A stretch of 64,000 nt of DNA from Membranipora membranacea (taxonomy: Eukaryota; Bryozoa; Gymnolaemata; Cheilostomatida; Membraniporidae): assembly GCA_914767715.1 (NCBI GenBank), contig OU612066.1, forward strand, positions 36,864,283 to 36,928,282, written 5' to 3'. The position numbers were made by a program, and so were the translations under genes. Below the pieces are notes generated by a model, which saw only the letters and a list, made by a program, of their open reading frames with translations, did not search any database and was not told the origin of the DNA. Each line of letters starts with the position of its first letter. The stretch's first letter is position 1. Shown one piece after another: positions 47,878 to 60,113 of the stretch.

Positions 47878-48400
47878 AATATTTATATAATCTTCTGTGA
47901 AGTTTTGTGACATTAAGCTACAATTATAATCTTTCATGTGTTTGACCAAAGGACAAGGGAAAATTTCAATTAGGCTTGCCGAATGAAGGAACTCTGTCAC
48001 ATTTCGGATAAAATTCCGGAGCACTTGTAACATGACAACTTTTTGTTACAAAGCTGACTGCATAAGCTAAAACTAAATAATTTAATATTTATCTAATCTT
48101 CTGTGAAGTTTTGTGACATTAAGCTACAATTATAATCTTTCATGTGTTTGACCAAAGGACAAGGGGAAAATTTCAATTAGGCTTGTCGAATGAAGGAACT
48201 CTGTCACATTTCAGATAAAATTCCGGAGCACTTGTAACATGACAACTTTTTGTTACAAAGCTGACTGCATAAGCTAAAACTAAATAATTTAATATTTATC
48301 TTATCTTCTGAAGTTTCGTGACATTAAGTTTAATTTACAATTTATCTTAGTTAAAAGTGGTTGAGCAAAGGGCAAGGGGAATTTTTTCATATATGCCTGT
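47878..48400 (+). repeat. About 206-bp tandem repeat, 2.5 copies
   Basis: Copies start at about 47878, 48084 and 48291, each with AATATTTAT then CTTCTGTGAAGTTTTGTGAC (diverged in copy 3). The first two copies are nearly identical and the third is diverged and shortened. Confidence 0.93.
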
Positions 48401-48544
48401 CTAACATTCTTGAGCGCTTGTAAGGTGGCAATCTACATCCAAAAGTTACGAAAGGATATTTTTGTTTTCACTGTTTTGGGTTATTTTTTGCAAATTGAAG
48501 CTCTTGTAAATGTAGTCTACACAAGTACTGTTATAATGTTTTGT

Positions 48545-48708
48545 AAAGTATGGCTTGGGAATTCCCTTGATACGTTAACATGTATGTAGCCTAACTACAT
48601 GCATGATGCAGAATGACAAATATTATATAATATTTGCCATTCTGCATCATGCATGTAGTTAGGCTACATACATGTGAACGTATCAAGGGAATTCCCAAGC
48701 CATACTTT
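48545..48708. repeat. 164-bp near-perfect palindrome (fold-back MITE)
   Basis: Arms of about 80 bp run from AAAGTATGGCTTGGGAATTC to its complement, with an AT-rich centre (AATATTATATAATATT) near 48626. Mismatches are very few. It is followed by a short GAACTTTGAACTTTGAA run. Confidence 0.95.
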
Positions 48709-48889
48709 GAAACTTTGAACTTTGAACTTTGAAACTCAAACTAAGGATTGTGCTTACATAGGGGTATGCATTACTCTCGTCACCCACTTTTTTCTTCTTT
48801 TTTTTTTAAAAGTGGCGTTATGACAAAGCCTGCTATGCATGCTTTGACATCCACATCAGGAAAACAAATGAATAAGTAATTTTTTTTTA

Positions 48890-49567
48890 GACAAAAGGCC
48901 GCAATAAGGCCGCAAAAGATTACTCATTAGGCCGCACCGGCAAAAAGGCCACATTTTATGGAGTTTCAACTCGAAAGGCCGCAAAATATCTGTCAAGCCT
49001 AAAGTTGGAACAGGAGTAACAATTCTGGCAATTCTTTTGGATATACTATAACAGATTTAGGCATATAAACTGCAAAATGTTGCAAGAAACATAAGCTCAA
49101 CAGAGTTACTGGTTCATCTAATCTTCCAATGTTTTGTGGTGTCATGCTTCTCGTGATTTGATTGTGTACATGACTATATCCCTGTGTTTCGTGTGTATAG
49201 CACAGGGCAGGGTGGGTGCGGAGGGGTGCTGTAGCGCCCTCCCGCAAGGGGGAAATTTTCGCATATGCTTGTGAAATAAGAGGCAATTTTTCTGTTCTGA
49301 GTTAATTTGAAAATAAAGCACTGAAAAGTATTTTGCAACAGCATAGTTATGATATTTTTGTGAAGAATTGCTTTGGAAGCGAAGCTGTAAATGCCTAATA
49401 CAGAACGGCCACCATACATGAAAATTGTGATATCAGAATGCTTTGTATACTTGTATATCTACATAACAAAACAGGAATTAAAATTAATGCATAAATTTAC
49501 AGGCAAAAGGCCGCAATTAGGCCGCAAAATATTTCCCATTAGGCCGCACTGGCAAAAAGGCCGCAAG
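48890..49567 (+). repeat. Direct pair of GGCCGCAA-rich modules bracketing about 500 bp
   Basis: The modules 48890-48985 and 49500-49567 both read CAAAAGGCCGCAA, AGGCCGCAAAA, ATTAGGCCGCAC, GGCAAAAAGGCC in order. They stand out as GC-rich motifs in AT-rich DNA. Direct orientation argues against TIRs. Confidence 0.8.
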
Positions 49568-51689
49568 TTGCCCACAGCTGGTCTAAACAAAAAGTAACTC
49601 ATTGGTCTAAAACTCTGGTCTTGCCTTCAGAAAACAATTGTGTTGATTTTATATGGACTTTTTACCTGTTCAAGTCTTAATTGAGTCAACTTACAACTTT
49701 TATTTAATGAGAGTAACAAAGTTGCCCACCTCCTTGTTGGGGTGGGATAACTCAGATCTCCTGCCTCAGTGTTTCAAGGGCAACCAGGGATTCAAACAGC
49801 CTGTCTTGTCAAGACAGGCTAGGTTTCAAACAACTTCTCATTGATCATCAGCAGATTGCAACTTACGCATAGGGAAAAGGACAAGTATTGAGCGATCTGC
49901 ATTGGTAAGCTACCAAGGACTACGTTCTGTGATAAAAGCCCTTTTCACGCATAGGGCGAAACAATTTTTGGGGCAATTTCTGGTCATTTAAGGCACCCTG
50001 CAGTTTGTAAGCATTTTCAAGCATTTTGCAAATTTTTGTAAGCATTTTGGAAAAATTAGGTTGGCAAGTCTGGGGACAGCCCACCCTCTGTTTTGTCATA
50101 AACAGGGCTATTGGCCTATTGGCCTATTGGCTAAGATCAAAGTGTCACTGCCAATGGCTGATTAGTGCCAGTTCAGTTTTGGCAGCTTGCTGCACACTTA
50201 TGATTAGTAGGTCCTCTATGAACTCACCTCTAGGATGCATTCTAGTTTTCTAGAATGTATCACATTCTACGTATGAGTATTAGGGCACCTTGTGTCCCTC
50301 TTAAGGGGCAGCCCAATCTTCTGTTTCTTAGCAAACAGCAATATGTGAGGCATATTAGCAGTAAAGATAACAATGTCCTGTCAAAATACTTGAGATCTTG
50401 AATGTGATATTTTTGCTAAACTGCTATCATTGGATATATGAGAGACTAGAGGATTCTGCGAAAGGCACAATATGCAAAGTGTGTACAAGTTAATTGTCAC
50501 CGATATTTTCCATGTCGGAGGCAACACTAACTCCTAACTCAACTCCTGTGATCAAGAGTTCCATAATTCCTCTAATAATTTACTAATTTCCATCATGACC
50601 TCTGTAGTTCCTATCTCTCTCTCCCACCTTACATAACTTCGTTGGAAAATATAGAGCCCTTGTTATTCCATATATTTTACTAAATAAACAGAGCATGCTG
50701 AACTTGGTGCAACCCCACGAATTCATTTACGCATTAAATTTTCAGCAGTCTCCCAGAAGTCAATAAAACAATCCTGTTAATTAAATCAGAGCGCGTAGGA
50801 CTCAGTAAAACAAGCTAGAGCATGTAAAACCCAGTAAACTGAACCAGAGCATGTAGAACCTGTTAAACTACGCTCACAATTTATGCCATATGTTCAATTT
50901 CCTTCTCTTTTTTTCTTAATTACTTTGGACAAATCCCCGACCTTGAAGTCCAGAAAAAAATCTGTCCCATTGAATTCAAGGAAAAGATTCTGTGAGCTTG
51001 AACTCCAGGAAAAAATTTTACCGTACAACTCGGTTAAGATACTTTCCAAACCAAAAACCATTCTTGAACCAATGAAGTTCATTGAAAAAAATTGAGAAAT
51101 GTACTCAGAAAAATCATAATAACAAAAGAGCAACCATTGTAATAATGTGACAACGGTGGAGGTTTGTTAGCACAAGAGCTACCAGTGTTGTCGTGGCAGT
51201 ACCATCTTAAAATGGTAAAGATGATGTGTGCTAGCGAAAATGACAGGCCTGCGAATGTTCTAGTTTTGTTGACAATAAGTGTGAAAATGACGCACTGTCA
51301 AATACCTGATACAAACAGAATATGGTGGCATGAAAACCTACTCTAACTGTCATCTGTTCTAATGTCATATTAATTAATTACAATTTAATCTTGTAGGCTG
51401 AGACCCTTTTGTCACCAATCAGGGAATAATAAGTTCAACCTAAACAAGTCCTGAGACTGCTATGAACGAAACAGTCTGCATCATATGAGGAGAGGCTGTC
51501 TCAAGCTAAAGCCCCAGTGCTGAAGCCATAAGCACAAAACTAAAACTGCTGCAAAAGACTCGGGCATCAATGGTTACTGTTTTGTCATGTCTACCGCTAA
51601 TGACAACATCAAGGATAAAGAGTGGCTGATTGACTTGAGGCCACCAGTCACATGACACACAATCGTGAAATATTTGTGGAATACACTTA

Positions 51690-52706
51690 AATCATTCTCC
51701 CTCAATGATAGTTTCAAGGAGGGTCACCATTGCAATAAAATAAAATACATTGAAAAATTCAAAGTCTGTCGAATTCTTTCAATCTCTGTCCAATGAAAGC
51801 CCCAATTGATGTCATGCAAATCTGAATCTGAATATTAGCCTGCTGACATTATTTGAAGGGAAATTATGCTGAATTTTAATTAAAAAAAGAAACTATCGGG
51901 CACGTTGTGATTTTTTCGGCTCTGATTAAATGTTTTATTTGCTTTTATCCTACCTCATATGAAAGGGCAACTCACGCTCTATCGTATCCTAAAATCGCTT
52001 TGATCTGAGGCTATTCATTCTTCGTCAGCGATAGTTTCAAGGAGGATCACCATTGCACCAAAATACAAATACATGTAAAAGTTCAAAGTGTGTCGTATTC
52101 TTTCAAACTTGGTCCAATGCAAGCCCCAATTGATGTAATGCAAATCTGAATCTGAATATTAGCCTACTGAGATGATTTGAAGGGAAATTATGCTGAACCT
52201 ATATTTCTAAAAAAAGTAAACAACAGGGCACGTTGTGATTTGTCGGCTCGGATTAAATGTTTTATTTGCTTTTATCCTACCTCATATGAAAGGGCAACTC
52301 ACGCTCTATCAAATCCTAAAATCGCTTTGATCTGAGGCTATTCATTCTCTGTCAGCGATATTTTCAAGGAGTGTCACCATTGCACCAAAAACAAATACAT
52401 GCAAAAGTTCAAAGTGTGTCGTATTCTTACAAACTTGGTCCAATGCAAGCCCCAATTGATGTCATGCAAATCTGAAATCTGAATATTAGCCTGCTGACAT
52501 TATTTTGATGGGAAATTATGCTGAATTTAAATTTCAAAAAAATAAACGATGGGGCGCGTTGGAAGTTTTTGGCTCGGATTAAATGTATTTCGGCTTTTAT
52601 TCTACCTCATTTTGCTTTTATCCTACCACATATGGAAGAACAACTCGCGCTCTATCATATCCTCAAATCGCTTTGATCTGCGGCAATTCATTCCCCGTCA
52701 GCGATG
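51690..52706 (+). repeat. About 325-bp satellite, three copies
   Basis: GATAGTTTCAAGGAGG starts recur at 51707, 52030 and 52357 (last as GATATTTTCAAGGAG). Shared blocks are GCCCCAATTGATGTCATGCA, GAATATTAGCCTGCTGACAT and ATCGCTTTGATCTGAGGC. The third copy is most diverged and has a small internal TTTTATCCTACC duplication. Confidence 0.95.
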
Positions 52707-53235
52707 AAGTCGAAAAAGTGACATCTGTCATCCTCGCTTCTCATTGGTCAAAAATATGAAGTCGAAGAAGTGACACCTGCCATCCTGGCTCCTCATTGTT
52801 CCTAAATCTGAAGTCGAAAAACAGACACCTGCCATCCTGGCTTCTCATTGGTCCACTATCAGAAGGCGAAAAGAAGTGACAACTGCGATCCTGGCTTCTC
52901 ATTGGTCCAAAATCTGAAGTCGAAACAGTGACACCTGCCATCCTGGCTTCTCATTAATAAAAAAAAGTGAAGTAAAAAAAGTGACACTTGTCACTCTAAC
53001 CCCCTATTTGACCAAAATCTGAGGACAAAAAAGTGATACCTGCCATCCTGGCTACTCATTGGTCCATAATCTGAAGTTGAAAAACCGCCACCTGCCATCC
53101 TGGCTTCTCATTGATCGCAAAAATGAGGTCGAAAAGTGACGCCTGCCATCCTGGCTTCTCCTTGGTCCAAAATCTGAAGCAAAAAAAGTGACACCTGCCA
53201 TCCTGGCTCCTCATTGGTCTGAAATCTGAAGTCAT
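52707..53235 (+). repeat. About 53-bp minisatellite, roughly 10 copies
   Basis: The unit is built from GTGACACCTGCCATCCTGGC, TTCTCATTGGTCCAAAATCT and GAAGTCGAAAAA. It directly abuts the 325-bp satellite, whose last copy ends in the GTCAGCGATGAAGTCGAAAA junction. Open frames inside are repeat artefacts. Confidence 0.95.
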
Positions 53236-53429
53236 AATGTACCATCTTGATTTATATATATATATACTCCATATTTATTCTTGTAGAAGAATAAGTCCTT
53301 GGGACTTGTTCTGAGAAAACCGAAATATTGATAAAATATGGTGAAGAATTAAAAGGACGTGTAACTGAAAATTAAAAACAATGACAGGTAAAATTACGAA
53401 GTACACACAGGATCTAATTAGCGGTAAAA

Positions 53430-54800
53430 CATTACACGTTAGAACAATGCAGCATATCCAGCAGATACAAATATTTGAAACGCAAAGTTAAAACAGGGAT
53501 GTTATAAGTCTTTCGAGTATTATCTTTAGAACTGTTATAGTCTATAATTTTCAAACACATATTCTCAATTTTTTTAAATTTCGTTTTTGTGAATAAAACA
53601 GGAGAGCTGTATTCCAGATTGAAACGTATAAGGTCAATATACCAAAGCTTGGCTAATTTAGGTGTTAGGAATTTTCTATTACGTTGAAAGTTGTTGACTA
53701 TTGGATAGAGTATTTGTTTTATTTTGCTGGTATGAGACTTAAAATTTAATTTGTTATCAAGAATCACTCCTAAGTACTTAATTTTGAATGATTGTTAGAA
53801 AATGAGATAGTTCAATTTAAGTTCCGGAGGTTTGATGTTAAGTTTATTGTAAATGGTCATGACATGACCGTTTTACCGCTGTTTATAACAAGGCAATTTT
53901 CACTATACCAGCTGGATGCTCGATGGATGCTTTTTTCCATAAGTTTTGTGGATATGTCTGGGTTTTTCCCAATTGTGACTTGTAGGCAGTCATCAGCATA
54001 TAGATTTTTTAGCTCCATCAGATCGTTAAAAAACATGATGAACAGCAGGGGTCCAAGTACAGACCCCTGCGGCACACAAGTTATTACTCAACTGCATTCA
54101 GATACACAACCATTACCTTTCATGGTTTGCGCTCGACTTGAAAGATAATTTTTAATCAAATTCGACGCATTAGAGTGGAAATTGAAATTCGTTAACAGTT
54201 TTCTGGCAAGGATTTTATGGTTACGCAATCAAATGCTTTATGGATATCATGAGCAGAAATTGTGACATATTTTGACTCGTGCTTTTACAGCAGGGAACAA
54301 AACTTGTTGACTAGTTGAGTTAAAATTTGGTCAGAGAATGTATCATTTCTGAAACCAAATTGGCTAGAGGCTATGAGATCATTCATTTCCAGTTAATCAC
54401 GAATTTGGTAATTTATGATCTTTTCTAGGACTTTACTTAATATTGGCAATAGCGAAATCCGGTCTATAATTATTTGGCAAACTGTCCTTGCCAATTTTTG
54501 AAAATAGGAATTATTAAGACCTTTTTCAACACATCTGGAAACTCGTGACATTTAAGGCTCACAATAACAATCATAGTGTCAATGGATTAAAAATCAAAGG
54601 CTCTAGTACTTTATAAATAAAAGCAGGGATCTGATTCAATCCCTCAGGTTTTACATGATTTCAATGCGTGAAGATATTAAGACACTTCACTTGATGTAAT
54701 TTTTTGAAAGGCAAATTTTTGAAAACTGAAAGCTTGATTATTATCAAAGCCTGAATAACTTTTGTTGGACAGAAATTTAAACCCTTACAAAATGACACTG
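53430..54800 (-). pseudogene. Non-LTR retrotransposon ORF2 remnant
   Basis: Minus-strand fragments include KAFDCVTIKSL, then PQGSVLGPLLFIMFFNDL, YADDCLQVTIG (RT catalytic YxDD) and GVILDNKLNFKSH with a thumb-like tail to 53432. Stops and frame changes separate the pieces. The 5' endonuclease is not recognised. It appears jockey/CR1-like but the clade is uncertain. Confidence 0.85.
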
Positions 54801-55159
54801 TCTGAATTCGTCTGATGGAAATCATCCAACTTTGCCCTATGATATTTCTATGAAATCGGAATTATCTGCCATTACAGCTTCAGATTTTGGATTTGGAAAG
54901 CTCTGGTGACTTATGTCTGTTTCGGATGTTGTTGTTGATCGTACTGTACCAGCCGAATGAACAGAAGTTTTAAGAAAAAAGATTGATTGATTTCATATAT
55001 TTTGTCATGAGTATTAAAAAACACTATGATTTTTGTTCGTTTTACTGTCCATAAAGTGGTGTAAAAAGTGTAAAAATATATAGACTAAAGCAGATTGTTA
55101 TCATAAAATACGTGATATTGTGGAAGAGCAGAGGAGGGAAAAATAAAACAGCGACCAGA

Positions 55160-57050
55160 GAGTTAAAACAGGTTTGCATTTATGATGCGGACTAAAACAC
55201 GATAAAACGAGTCTGTTCCCTTTGACGACCTGATCTTAGGAGCACGCAGGCGTCCTGACGGCATTGTCTCGATGATGCTATGAATAAAATGAGTCTCATC
55301 TCGATAGATCGTCAGCACATACTTCTGACATCTTAGTTTGATCGCTTCGTCTAGACTGAGTTGGATATTAGCACCGTGTTTTGTGGCTTCATTCAAAATC
55401 TATTGCATAGCATTTTGCTGAATACTACACATGTGGGGATAATATAGAAAAATAGCAAACATCAATTTCGACTCAATAAAAGTTCTATAAAGCTGCGTGA
55501 CTAGTTTTGTATCTGCACCCAGAGCATGAAAATGCCTCACAACATATTATAATCTCTGTTTAGCTTTAGAAATGACCATATCTGCATGCTCACTAAATCT
55601 TAGTGTGTTATCAATCAATATGCCAAGATACCTGACAGAGCTGAAATGCTCGATAGGCCTGTCGTCTAACACCAGCTGCAGGACATCAGGAGCAACTCGG
55701 GCGGAAGAGAAAAACCATCTCATGTGTTTTACCTGCGTTCAATAACAGGTCGTCAGCAGCGCAGACACTGGCAATGCGGCTGACTTCATCAAATTATGGC
55801 ATGTTGTCGGTAGTAGGGTCACCAATAAAGCCCAGCAGCACTGTATCGTCAGCATACTTTATCACGGTAGCTTAGTCATATCAAGCCCGGATACTATCGG
55901 TGTAGAGGATAAAGAGAACAGGACTCAGCACTGTCCCTTGTGGCATGCCGGTATTAGTGATTAATAAGTACGAGATGGCATCAGGGCTGGTGCGGTTGTA
56001 CTGCAGGCGGTTGGTAAGGAAACTCAAAACCCAGTTCATGAAAGAGACGTCAAGGTGAGCCATTCTTGAGATTAAGGTACTGACGTTGATGGTGTTGAAA
56101 GCGGAGCTGAAATCTAAGAACAGCGCTCTGACGTAGTTGGTTGGTCTGATGTCGATGAAGCGAGTTATTGACGTAAGTAGACACATCAGGGCATCTTGTG
56201 ACGATCTTTTGGTCTGATATGCGAACTGCAGCGGGTCGATGTTGGTGTTGGAGATTATATATGGTTTTATCAGCTTCTCAAGCACCTTACATAGGTGGCA
56301 GGTGATGGCAATGGTTCGGTAGTCTTTGTTGCACTTTGGGTGTGGCACTTTCGGAACAGGCTTGATGACAGCAGTGCGCCACAACTTTGGAGTTGTCTCC
56401 TCTTCGATGGCACGATTATAGAAAACACAGACAGTACCTGCTAGTTGATCTGCAAAGTATTTCAACACCTTTGTTATGATCTTATCTGGACCGGGACCTT
56501 TACGTGTGTCTAGCTTCTGGAGCTCAGTTCTAACTTGCTCTGAAGTAATTTTCCCGAACGGGACACAGTTGTTTTGGTGTTGCAATCCACCGGCCACCGG
56601 AGCTGTTTGTGAGGTGTCTTTCTCAAATCTGGCATAGAACGAGTTTAACTTATTCGGGTCAGTATCAACATTTTGACGGTTTGCGCTCTTAGTAGGAATA
56701 CCTGCAAGTTTCTTAATGTCGTCCCAGGCATTCGAGGGCTCTTTAGCTAGGTGCGTCTGGATCTTATTCACATAGGCCTTCTTACTACGGATGATTTCCC
56801 CTGGTGATCTGATTTTTGAGACGGTTGTAGAGTTCTTTATTGGTATTATGCGCTGCTATCTTCTGTTGAATGAGTTGTATGATATGACTGTTTATCCATG
56901 GGGCGCTGTCTATGCGTTTCTGCACGGTCTTAGATGGTATACAGGTGTCCGTACAGAAATTTAAATAGTCCGAGAATATATCAACTTGCGTATCCAGACT
57001 GTCCGACGGGTTCAGCAGAGTGTCCCAGTCAGTGATGTCAAGGCAGGCCG
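55160..57050 (-). pseudogene. Second non-LTR retrotransposon (RT-bearing), broken
   Basis: A 296-codon open frame (55881-56771) holds RT motifs KGPGPDKI, KPVPKVPHPKCNKDYR, FLDFSSAFNTI and TGMPQGTVLSPVLFILYTD. Upstream, in a shifted frame, is KRIDSAPWINSHIIQLIQ (the linker before RT). Downstream are YADD-region and thumb pieces with stops, then a C-terminal segment at 55163-55396 (HFIHSIIETMPSGRLRAPK) like the end of L2-type ORF2 proteins. The order is right for one element of about 1.9 kb, with no endonuclease. The layout TGxPQGxVLSP is typical of the L2/Rex1-like group abundant in fish. Confidence 0.88.
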
Positions 57051-57605
57051 CAAGTTATCTATTTCATAGCCTCATATCAAAGTTCCTTATAATTACACAA
57101 AGATTTGACGCGAGAATGGAAGGCCAATGCGATGTAAATAGGATATCCTAAAACAATTCCGGGATGTGACCCGTAGTTGATTGATTTAATAATAAAGAGC
57201 CAAAACAAGGATACTTCTATGGATGTCCGATAAACTGGATTGTCGAAGTTAACCCTTGTTGGTCTTCAGGGAGTGTTTAGTTATGATTAATGTTTAAATA
57301 GAGTACAGGAAGCACCAACAATACATCAAAAGTATTTCACATGCCAAGATTCGCTTTACATGCCAAGATTCGCTTTACATAATAATGTGATCAATGTAAA
57401 AAGCTAACAAAAAAGAAGCTTCTGACCATGTCAATGTCAATATCATATTGATTATTTTTCAGAAATAAATTTCTGTCATTTCCATGACGAGTAAATTCTT
57501 GCCAGACCCCAAGTAAGAAAATTTTAAAGCACAGTACAGTGAAAGACTTTGGATGTGGAGGTGATAGCTTGCTATAGGATAGACACTAACTTGCCTACAG
57601 TGAGA

Positions 57606-60113
57606 ATGGATTTGATGGTAATCACTGCTTCAATACTGGTAAGTAGAATGATTCTCTAAATCTATATCTTCTATTTAAACTCACAAGCTTATTCTCCATA
57701 TCACTACCAGTAGAAATGATCAAAGGGTCGCTTGCTACCTGGGCACTACCCTGTGAGAAGATACATGGATAATTTTATCAGCAAATGTTGTTGAGTTGCC
57801 ACATACCATTAACCCCAAGGATTTTTTAGGTGCAGAGAAGCAATTGTGACCAGCCGATCTTCCGGACACTACCCGGATCACAACACAGGACATCTCTCAT
57901 GAAAGACCTGTGTCTGACCCGTTGAGCCATGGCAGCTCCCAAGCCAATCTTTTGTTATCATAATCAATAATTCTGTTTAAAAAAATGCTGTCTCTCTATT
58001 TCATATCAACAAGTTACTTTTACTCCGTTATTATGTAAACTTTCCAGGAAACCTCTCTATCCAAATGAATAAATATCAGGCCAAATCCTGTCAACTGCTG
58101 CTGCTCCTCAATCAATTTGGATTCTCACAGCAATCACTGGAGCTGGTATTAAAAAAATCAATTAGGTGGAAAGTTTGCCCATGGCTAGAAGGGAATCGAA
58201 ATCTGAACGCATCAATTTAAGAACATAAGCTAGTTCAGTCTACTAAAATTAAATATACATAGCTGTCCATCCATGAGCTTGAACATTAAAAACTGCTGAT
58301 ATATATCTTGTAGATTTCACTGAGGGCGATATTGGCTACCGAAGATTCGACTAATTTGTTATCCACAATTCATACCACGCTGGTAAGAAACTCAAATGAT
58401 TTGACAGTTCATTAACTTGAGATCAGCAGGACAAGTCAAATTGAACTTCTTTGGTGGAAACCCCCTTCTAATTCAAGACAACCTTAGTGGCTTATTATTC
58501 CAGTGCTGATTACCGAATGAGTTGGGCCTAGAAATTATCAATACATATTATAAAGTATGAATATGATCTACAACATTGTTTCAGGCCAAGATGGAGAGAT
58601 TTTATAAAGACACAATGGAGGTCTGGCACCTTGAGGAAGATGAATTTCGACCTGGATACCTTCTGTACTCAGATCGATCTGCTTCCAAACAGCTCAACAC
58701 AGATACATTCCAATCATCCATTCTGGTAGGACAGTCGACCAGTCATGCCTCCCTAGAGGGAAAGGGCACAGCAGCACAGTTCAATGTCATCAGTGGACTT
58801 GTACAAGTCAACGGTACTGTTAGGATTCTTGTTGATCAGGGGAATCACTGCATCCGGAGCGTACTAAAATACCATTGTCATGGAGCCATTGGTGTTCACT
58901 ATAACACATCTCATCTTGCGGGTGTTTGCGGTGATAGTGGCAATGACAATGGTCTAATCGCAAAGTTTAACAACCCTTCCAAAGTCACAAAATAATCTCA
59001 AAGGGACAGTTACCTCATAAATGATTATGGCAATGTTGCGGTTAGAGAATTTGATCTCCCCAGCAGAAACACTGGAACATGGTACAGTGCAGTGCTGAAT
59101 ATGGTCCTGTTGGCTTTTGCACTATCAAATGTTGGGGTTCTTTACATGGTATCAACCAATATACGAATTGTACATCGTGTGTTAGAAGAGTATAGTGAGA
59201 AATACAGTAGCCTACCTGTGCAGTCACAAGCGCTCTAACATTTGGCTACCAAGATGGTTATGCTTCAGATGTAAAATTTCGCTTCCCTCAAGAAATGGAA
59301 CTCCTCAATGATAGCCTTATTTTGGTCGCTGATAAAGGCAACAACATACTAAGACTGGTTGAAATAAGAAACTCTCACCGACCACTCTCTGTACATTCAG
59401 GATTGGTGAAACTGATTCTGACAGCTGCATTCTTTCTGAAGCACAGTCGCTCGCAGTCACACAATCTGGAGAAGTATATGTCGGTACCGGACAGGGGATT
59501 TGGATTCGGTATGTTACCTTGTTTGAAACTGGTAAGAAATTCAGAGTAAATGAAACATCAGGTGTTAATTTAAATAACATGAAAATATGTGATATATCTG
59601 TTCAAGCTGATAAATTTATGTGATATAGTTTACGGGTGCGCTTTGGCTCACATAGTATAGCGCAGAAATGCCACACATAACTCATGTGTAAGTAGTGCAG
59701 TAAGATTCCAAAGACAAACATTTTTTGTTTCTGTTTTACTCTCTAGGAGAGGAAAAGGGATTCACTACACAGAGTACATCTACTGCAGATTTAAGTGATT
59801 AAATAACCACACAGATACCCTATTCTCTTCCAATCAATAGTTTTGTATTCTTCTGGTCATCCAATATTATCAATATATCTTATATACCCACCTGTACAGA
59901 GTTTATTGACATAATGTTGTCATAAGGATTGATGGATAGGATTAAACATCGGCTATTCTGGAAAAAATAAACTATTTTTTTTCTTTGGCAGGATCAGAGG
60001 GACAACAAAGTGAATTTCTTGGACAGTATACTATCATTATAATCCCTGCTGTAGCAGGACTCATTGTACTGATACTAGCTGCTTTATGTGTCATAAGGAA
60101 ACTCAAAGCTTAA
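57606..60113 (+). pseudogene. NHL-repeat type I membrane protein gene with reading-frame lesions
   Basis: Exons 57606-57638 and 58314-58382 encode a signal peptide (MDLMVITASIL + ISLRAILATEDS). Exon 3 starts at 58585 in phase and gives NHL-like repeats: GKGTAAQFNVISGLVQVNG, ILVDQGNHCIRSV, GDSGNDNGLIAKFNNPSKVT. It meets an in-frame TAA at 58993, after which the same frame continues with LINDYGNVAVREFDLPSRNTG. The next NHL units (FPQEMELL, ILVADKGNNILRLVE; 59222-59380) and (EAQSLAVTQSGEVYVGTG; 59395-59530) are in other frames. A clean donor at about 59531 joins exon 59992-60113, with membrane span YTIIIIPAVAGLIVLILAAL and tail CVIRKLKA. The product would be an extracellular NHL propeller on a membrane anchor. 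The lesions suggest a pseudogene, unless some are short unseen introns. Confidence 0.7.
57850..57945 (-). repeat. tRNA-like SINE remnant
   Basis: The minus strand reads GGAGCTGCCATGGCTCAACG (A-box-like) then GTTGTGATCCGGGTAGTGTC. The B box is weak. It sits in intron 1 of the NHL gene. Confidence 0.45.

Larger units (their letters stand above)
47071..51689. other. Gene-poor region with tandem and inverted repeats
   Basis: Upstream of the CLCA start, so it should contain the CLCA promoter. No further exon is supportable. Short open frames here (for example 47701-48033 minus) overlap tandem repeats. Confidence 0.5.

Noticed and set aside
47701-48033. 110-codon minus-strand open frame
   Set aside because: It overlaps the 206-bp tandem repeat, whose second copy does not keep the frame. 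There is no signal, domain or splice context.
52741-52941. Minus-strand frame with repeated SDSGPMRSQD
   Set aside because: It is a translation of the 53-bp minisatellite.
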